A stretch of DNA of 64,000 nucleotides, from contig JAWLBX010000019.1 in assembly GCA_041687435.1 (NCBI GenBank), positions 3,532 through 67,531 of the forward strand, written 5' to 3'. Positions within the stretch are counted from its first letter, which is position 1. Each line of letters begins with the position of its first letter. The notes below the pieces were generated by a model, which was not told the DNA's origin, did no database searches, and saw nothing but the letters and a program-made list of their open reading frames with translations. Shown piece by piece: positions 60,386 through 64,000 of the stretch. The position numbers were made by a program, and so were the translations under genes. This DNA is from JACKII01 sp041687435 (GTDB lineage: Bacteria; Pseudomonadota; Alphaproteobacteria; Bin95).

Positions 60386-60693
60386 GGAACGGAACCTCAA
60401 TTGGCATCGATCCGCCTTCAATAACGGAAATTGCCGCCAGTGGCCAGCGGTCCCTCCAGCAACCAAAAGCATCGGATAAATAGAAGTGCAACACGGAAAG
60501 AGCGAGTTGTGACAGCGGTCACTATGGCCCGACCGGGCAAAGGCTTATCTGGATTTTGTTAGGGGGCGGTGCGGGGCGCCAAACGTTGGGGTAAGGCGCC
60601 TCGCACCACCGCAAGCGGAATCGCTTGCGGCCTGATTGCCGGCGGGGGTCCGCGAAGAGCCCCCGCCGCCTGTTCAGTGCGGCCCGCAGGCCT
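60386..60693. other. 308-nt intergenic region with three consecutive hairpins
   Basis: No coding signal. Three stem-loops lie in about 100 nt: GTGCGGGGCGCC/GGCGCCTCGCAC (60569-60580/60595-60606, 12 bp with one G-T), CCGCAAGCG/CGCTTGCGG (60609-60617/60622-60630, 9 bp, 4-nt loop), and GGCGGGGG/CCCCCGCC (60641-60648/60660-60667, 8 bp). It may be a structured 3' UTR, small RNA or terminator array. Confidence 0.55.
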
Positions 60694-60906
60694 CTACATC
60701 ACCGACGTGATGACCAGCATCACACCGATCAGCAGCAGGGCGATCCACCCGATCACCGTCAACTCCGTCGTGATAGACGTAGAGCCGCCTTTCGGAACCG
60801 GGAGGGCCGAGAAATGGCGCTTCATCGGCAGAAACACGACGATAGCCAGCACGACACAACCCGCGCCGACCAATGCTTCGGCATAGGGAAGAATTTCGTA
60901 AAACAT
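60694..60906 (-). CDS. Small two-helix membrane protein
   Basis: A 70-residue protein with two hydrophobic helices: ALVGAGCVVLAIVVFLP and TVIGWIALLLIGVMLVITSVM, separated by a short polar loop. I do not recognise a family. The codon pattern and length are acceptable for a small membrane protein. It is followed by the three-hairpin region. Confidence 0.6.
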   Translation of the reverse strand: MFYEILPYAEALVGAGCVVLAIVVFLPMKRHFSALPVPKGGSTSITTELTVIGWIALLLIGVMLVITSVM

Positions 60907-61360
60907 GTTCGAGGTACTCTTCGCTTGGGCCGGGCGAACCTACCGCTCGCGGTGCAGCGGGGTCGAGCCGAAGGCTGCATGCGGTATCCGAACCGGCTTC
61001 CGCAGTTTCCCGCCGCAGCCATTCGCACACAATAGGAGCATCTTCATCATCCGTTCCAATCGTCCGGAACATTGGCTGTGACCAACTATTTCATGGGCGC
61101 ATGACGCATGCCTGCCTATAGTGCCATTCGGTCGAATGCGATGGTGCCGGCTCTCACGGCAAACGGTAATCACGGAGTTTCGGCCACCGCTGCGCCGTTG
61201 TTAAGCGAATGAGCATCATGAGCGAAGTTCCAGGTTGTCACGTGCGCAAATTGCTGTTCCCCAGCATCTGCCCGTTTCCCAAAAGCGCACGCTACACCGT
61301 CGCCTGCCCGAAATTCGCGCTGGAAATATGGAGTTTCACACTATCACAGAGCGCACCGGC
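60907..61360. other. 454-nt intergenic region before the Mla-like ATPase
   Basis: Nothing recognisable except a 14-nt palindrome CATTCGGTCGAATG (61125-61138), which could be an operator or chance. The ATPase frame continues upstream without a recognisable domain; its start may be 61328 or 61361. Confidence 0.4.
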
Positions 61361-62068
61361 ATGACCGCATCACTCACTCTGCACGGCCTTCACAAGAGCT
61401 TCGGCACAAACCACGTCCTCAAGGGCGTCGATCTGACCGTTCCCACGGGCGCGACCACAGCGCTGGTCGGCCCTTCCGGCGGCGGCAAGACCGTGCTGCT
61501 GAAATCTGCCGCCGGCCTGTTGCGCCCCGATTCGGGCCGCGTCGATGCCTTGGGCGAAACCGATGTTCGCCGCTGGGGCCCGCTGCGGCCGCGCATCGGT
61601 GTGCTGTTCCAGCGCAATGCGCTTTTCGACAGCATGAGCGTCTGGCAGAACGTCGCCTTCCCCTTGAGCCGCCGGGGCGCACCCGCCAAACAAGCGCGGG
61701 CGGAGGCCTTCCACCTGCTGGCGCAAGTCGGGTTGGATCAACGGGCGGGGGAAGCGCCGCCGGTTGCATTGTCTGGCGGCATGCGGAAACGCGCAGCGCT
61801 GGCCCGCGCCCTCGCGGGTAATCCCGAATTGCTACTGTTGGATGATCCCACGGCTGGCCTTGACCCCGTGCTCGCCGCCAGCATGGAACAACTGATCCGA
61901 CACTTGGTTCGATCGCGCGGCGCGACAGCGCTGATCGTCACGGCCGATGTGCAGGATTTGGGCGAGCGCTTCGACCACGTCGCTATTTTGGATCGCGGCC
62001 GGATCGTCTGGCATGGCACAGGCAAGGATGCCGCCCCGCAGCGCCACCCGCTTCTGGCCGCCGCCTGA
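61361..62068 (+). CDS. ABC transporter ATP-binding protein, MlaF-like
   Basis: A 235-residue ABC ATPase with Walker A GPSGGGKTVLLK, signature LSGGMRKRAALARALA and Walker B LLLLDDPTAGLDP. The MRKR variant after LSGG is typical of the phospholipid/organic-solvent resistance (MlaF) group. No permease, MCE or lipid-binding genes are adjacent, so its transporter partners are elsewhere. The upstream start ATG 61328 is an alternative. Confidence 0.85.
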   Translation: MTASLTLHGLHKSFGTNHVLKGVDLTVPTGATTALVGPSGGGKTVLLKSAAGLLRPDSGRVDALGETDVRRWGPLRPRIGVLFQRNALFDSMSVWQNVAFPLSRRGAPAKQARAEAFHLLAQVGLDQRAGEAPPVALSGGMRKRAALARALAGNPELLLLDDPTAGLDPVLAASMEQLIRHLVRSRGATALIVTADVQDLGERFDHVAILDRGRIVWHGTGKDAAPQRHPLLAAA

Positions 62069-62300
62069 TCGGCAGAAGCGCACACTGCCGATCACAGCAG
62101 GTTCAACCGGGAATCAATGGCGGGGTAAGAATACCCAAAAAACCTCCATCGCAGCCCCAACATCTCAACCCTGCAAACGCCTCCGCACAAACACGGCTTG
62201 TCAGGCATGTCATTGTTATCCGGGATGCGATAAGCGCACTTGCCTATCCGGTTCGATCCTGCTTCCTTACGACAAAAGTACTAGACTTAGGGAGCAACTC

Positions 62301-63794
62301 ATGCCGCGCATCGCTGTCGGCGGGTTTCACCATGAAACCAACACCTTCGCGCAAACACGGGCGTCGCTTGAGCATTTTGAACGGACGGACGGCTGGCCCG
62401 GGCTGCAACGGGGCCGCGGCATGCTGCAGGCACTTTGCGGGAAAAACATTCCGCTTTCGGGCTTTGCCGCGGCAGCCCCCCCCGACTGGGAATTGCAGCC
62501 CACCGTTTGGGCCAATGCCAGCCCCTCCGCCCATGTGGAGGAAGCGGCCTACGAGTCCATCGTTGGCAGGATGACTGATGACCTCGCCGCCCTCGGCCTG
62601 GTTGATGCGGTGTTCCTGGACCTGCACGGTGCCATGGTTTGCGAACACCTCGACGATGGCGAGGGCGAACTGCTGCGGCGAGTGCGCGCCATTGTCGGGC
62701 CGGAGGTTCCCATTGTCGCCAGCCTGGACCTGCATGCCAATGTGACCGACGCGATGATGGAGCATAGCGACCTGCTGGTCGGCTACCGCACCTATCCGCA
62801 TGTGGACATGGCGGAAACGGGCGAACGTTGCGCGGCCCTGATGGCCCGCATTCTGGCGGAAGGCCGGCCGGCCAAGGCATGGCGCAAGCTGGATTTTCTG
62901 ATTTCGATCAACTGGCAGTGCTCGCTGATCGAGCCGGCGCGCTCGGTCTATGCGGCGATGGCAGCGGGCGAGACGGGGCCGGTCTGGAGCCTGTCGTTCA
63001 CCCCAGGCTTTCCGCCCGCGGACATTGCCGCCTGCGGCCCCGCGGTTCTCGCCTATGCCGATACGCCGGAAACGGCGGAGGCAGCGGCGGAGACAGCGGC
63101 AAGCGCCATATCCGGACAGGAACAGGAATTCGACGGCGGCTACTTCACCCCGTCCGGCGCAATCGCCGAGGCCAAAACCCTGCTGGAGCGGGGCATTCGG
63201 CCCGTGGTGATCGCCGACACCCAGGACAACCCCGGTGGCGGCGGTGACGGCAACACGGCAGGCATGCTGGCTGCACTGGTGGCGGAGCAGGCGCAGAACG
63301 CCGTGCTGGGCTTATACATCAACCCAGACCTGGCAGCGCAGGCACATGTGGCGGGCACAGGGCGGGAGATCGCCGCGAACTTCGGCGGCTTCTGGCCGGG
63401 TGACGAGGCCATCACGCTCCGTGCGGAGGTGGAGCGGCTGGGCAGCGGGCGCTTCCACTGCACCGGCGGCTTCTACGGCGGCAACGACATGGATTTGGGG
63501 CCAATGGCCTTGCTGCGCCTTGCCGGCCACGACATCCGCGTTGTCGTCGCCAGCCGCAAGGTACAGGCCGCCGACAAGGAGATGTTCCGGCATGTAGGGG
63601 TCGAACCGGAGGAAGCGGCGATTCTGGTGTTGAAATCCTCTGTCCATTTCCGTGCCGACTTCACCTTCGACAGCGGCGAAATCCTGATCGCAACCGCCCC
63701 CGGCCCGGTGACGGCGGACCCGGCAGAACTGCCTTACCGCAATCTGCGTCCGGGCGTGCGCCTCGGCGCGAACGGGCCGGTGCATCATGGGTAA
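62301..63794 (+). CDS. M81 family metallopeptidase (MlrC-like)
   Basis: A 497-residue zinc hydrolase of the MlrC/microcystinase C family. N-terminal domain has GGFHHETNTFA, DLHGAMV and ASLDLHANVTDAMMEHSD; the C-terminal domain has DTQDNPGGGGDGNTAGML. The natural substrate is unknown. GGGAGCAACTC serves as SD before ATG 62301. An IS630-type element begins 12 nt after its stop. Confidence 0.92.
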   Translation: MPRIAVGGFHHETNTFAQTRASLEHFERTDGWPGLQRGRGMLQALCGKNIPLSGFAAAAPPDWELQPTVWANASPSAHVEEAAYESIVGRMTDDLAALGLVDAVFLDLHGAMVCEHLDDGEGELLRRVRAIVGPEVPIVASLDLHANVTDAMMEHSDLLVGYRTYPHVDMAETGERCAALMARILAEGRPAKAWRKLDFLISINWQCSLIEPARSVYAAMAAGETGPVWSLSFTPGFPPADIAACGPAVLAYADTPETAEAAAETAASAISGQEQEFDGGYFTPSGAIAEAKTLLERGIRPVVIADTQDNPGGGGDGNTAGMLAALVAEQAQNAVLGLYINPDLAAQAHVAGTGREIAANFGGFWPGDEAITLRAEVERLGSGRFHCTGGFYGGNDMDLGPMALLRLAGHDIRVVVASRKVQAADKEMFRHVGVEPEEAAILVLKSSVHFRADFTFDSGEILIATAPGPVTADPAELPYRNLRPGVRLGANGPVHHG

Positions 63795-63806
63795 GGTTGC
63801 AGGCTA

Positions 63807-64000
63807 GAGCGGATTCGTTTCATTCCGGCTCGTAGCCGCATGCAATGAAGAAGTTCCGAGCGTCGTTTGGGGTGATGGCGTCGATTGCGTTGCGGATGGC
63901 ATTCCATAGCGCGGGAAGTGTGCGGGCGGCGGCCTTTTTGAGTAGCGCCTTGATTTTGGCAAAGGCAAGTTCGATGGGGTTGAAGTCGGGACTGTAGGGC
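63807..64000 (-). mobile_element. IS630 family insertion sequence, end fragment
   Basis: A possible TA target (63805-63806) is followed by GAGCGGATTCGTTTC-like sequence, a plausible IS end. The rest encodes the C-terminus of an IS630-type transposase. Only one end is in the window. Confidence 0.7.
63820..63999 (-). CDS. IS630 family transposase, C-terminal part (cut by right edge)
   Basis: Fifty-nine residues beginning at the edge with PYSPDFNPIELAFAKIKALL and ending WNAIRNAIDAITPNDARNFFIACGYEPE, the typical IS630 C-terminus. The E in NPIE is the last catalytic residue of the DDE triad. Confidence 0.85.
   Translation of the reverse strand, partial: PYSPDFNPIELAFAKIKALLKKAAARTLPALWNAIRNAIDAITPNDARNFFIACGYEPE

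Overview
The window is GC-rich chromosomal DNA of a Gram-negative bacterium, most likely an alphaproteobacterium. The evidence is the def-fmt-truA block next to dapE/dapD, the fused CysNC enzyme, a TorF-type porin, an OPX/BY-kinase polysaccharide export set, and many CoA- and flavin-dependent catabolic genes. I cannot name the genus. No tRNA, rRNA, CRISPR array or complete prophage was seen. One IS630-type element is cut by the right edge.

Layout. 1-7.0 kb: a Lon-like protease (cut by the left edge), a CoA-transferase and a PBP4-type carboxypeptidase on the minus strand; a redoxin-like/prolyl-hydroxylase fusion on the plus strand; and a low-GC orphan peptide-binding protein. 7.2-11.9 kb: a plus-strand run of CYTH protein, malate synthase, IclR regulator, glycolate oxidase Fe-S subunit and a methylmalonyl-CoA epimerase-like VOC protein. 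This looks like glycolate/glyoxylate assimilation. 11.9-18.5 kb: a minus-strand run of GGT-like lipoprotein, aminotransferase, FAD-oxidoreductase/SelD fusion, quinone oxidoreductase and EamA transporter. 18.5-25.6 kb: M48 protease, DsbA-like protein, GMC oxidoreductase, a small SPOR-like protein, a dehydrogenase, a MaoC hydratase, a membrane protein and rpsD. 25.9-36.3 kb: a catabolic stretch (LLM flavin enzyme, hydroxyacyl-CoA dehydrogenase, Gfo/Idh, Baeyer-Villiger-type monooxygenase behind a perfect FNR/FixK-type box, VOC protein, split TPP decarboxylase, TM2 protein, enoyl-CoA hydratase, methylmalonyl-CoA mutase small subunit). 36.3-43.5 kb: a seven-gene minus-strand polysaccharide export operon. 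43.6-48.5 kb: cysNC-cysD, infA, a membrane protein and a 2OG oxygenase. 48.7-52.6 kb: a Crp/Fnr regulator, then phnM and a PhnZ-type HD oxygenase behind a possible Pho box, then a selenoprotein. 52.6-64 kb: rmuC, def-fmt-truA, a membrane protein, dapE-dapD, TorF porin, HAD hydrolase, a small membrane protein, an Mla-like ATPase, an M81 metallopeptidase and the IS630 end.

The strongest unusual signal is at 51366-52586. Two consecutive open frames are really one GrdB/PrdB-like gene interrupted by an in-frame TGA. The TGA gives a Sec-Pro-Asn-Cys (UxxC) motif, and a perfect 6-bp hairpin starts 11 nt after it, with its loop 17 nt after it, as expected of a bacterial SECIS. The same window encodes SelD, which makes the selenium donor. 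The selenoprotein follows phnM and a PhnZ-type oxygenase. Known PhnZ/TmpB enzymes release glycine or glycine betaine, which are substrates of the GrdB family, so a phosphonate-to-selenoprotein link is a testable but speculative idea.
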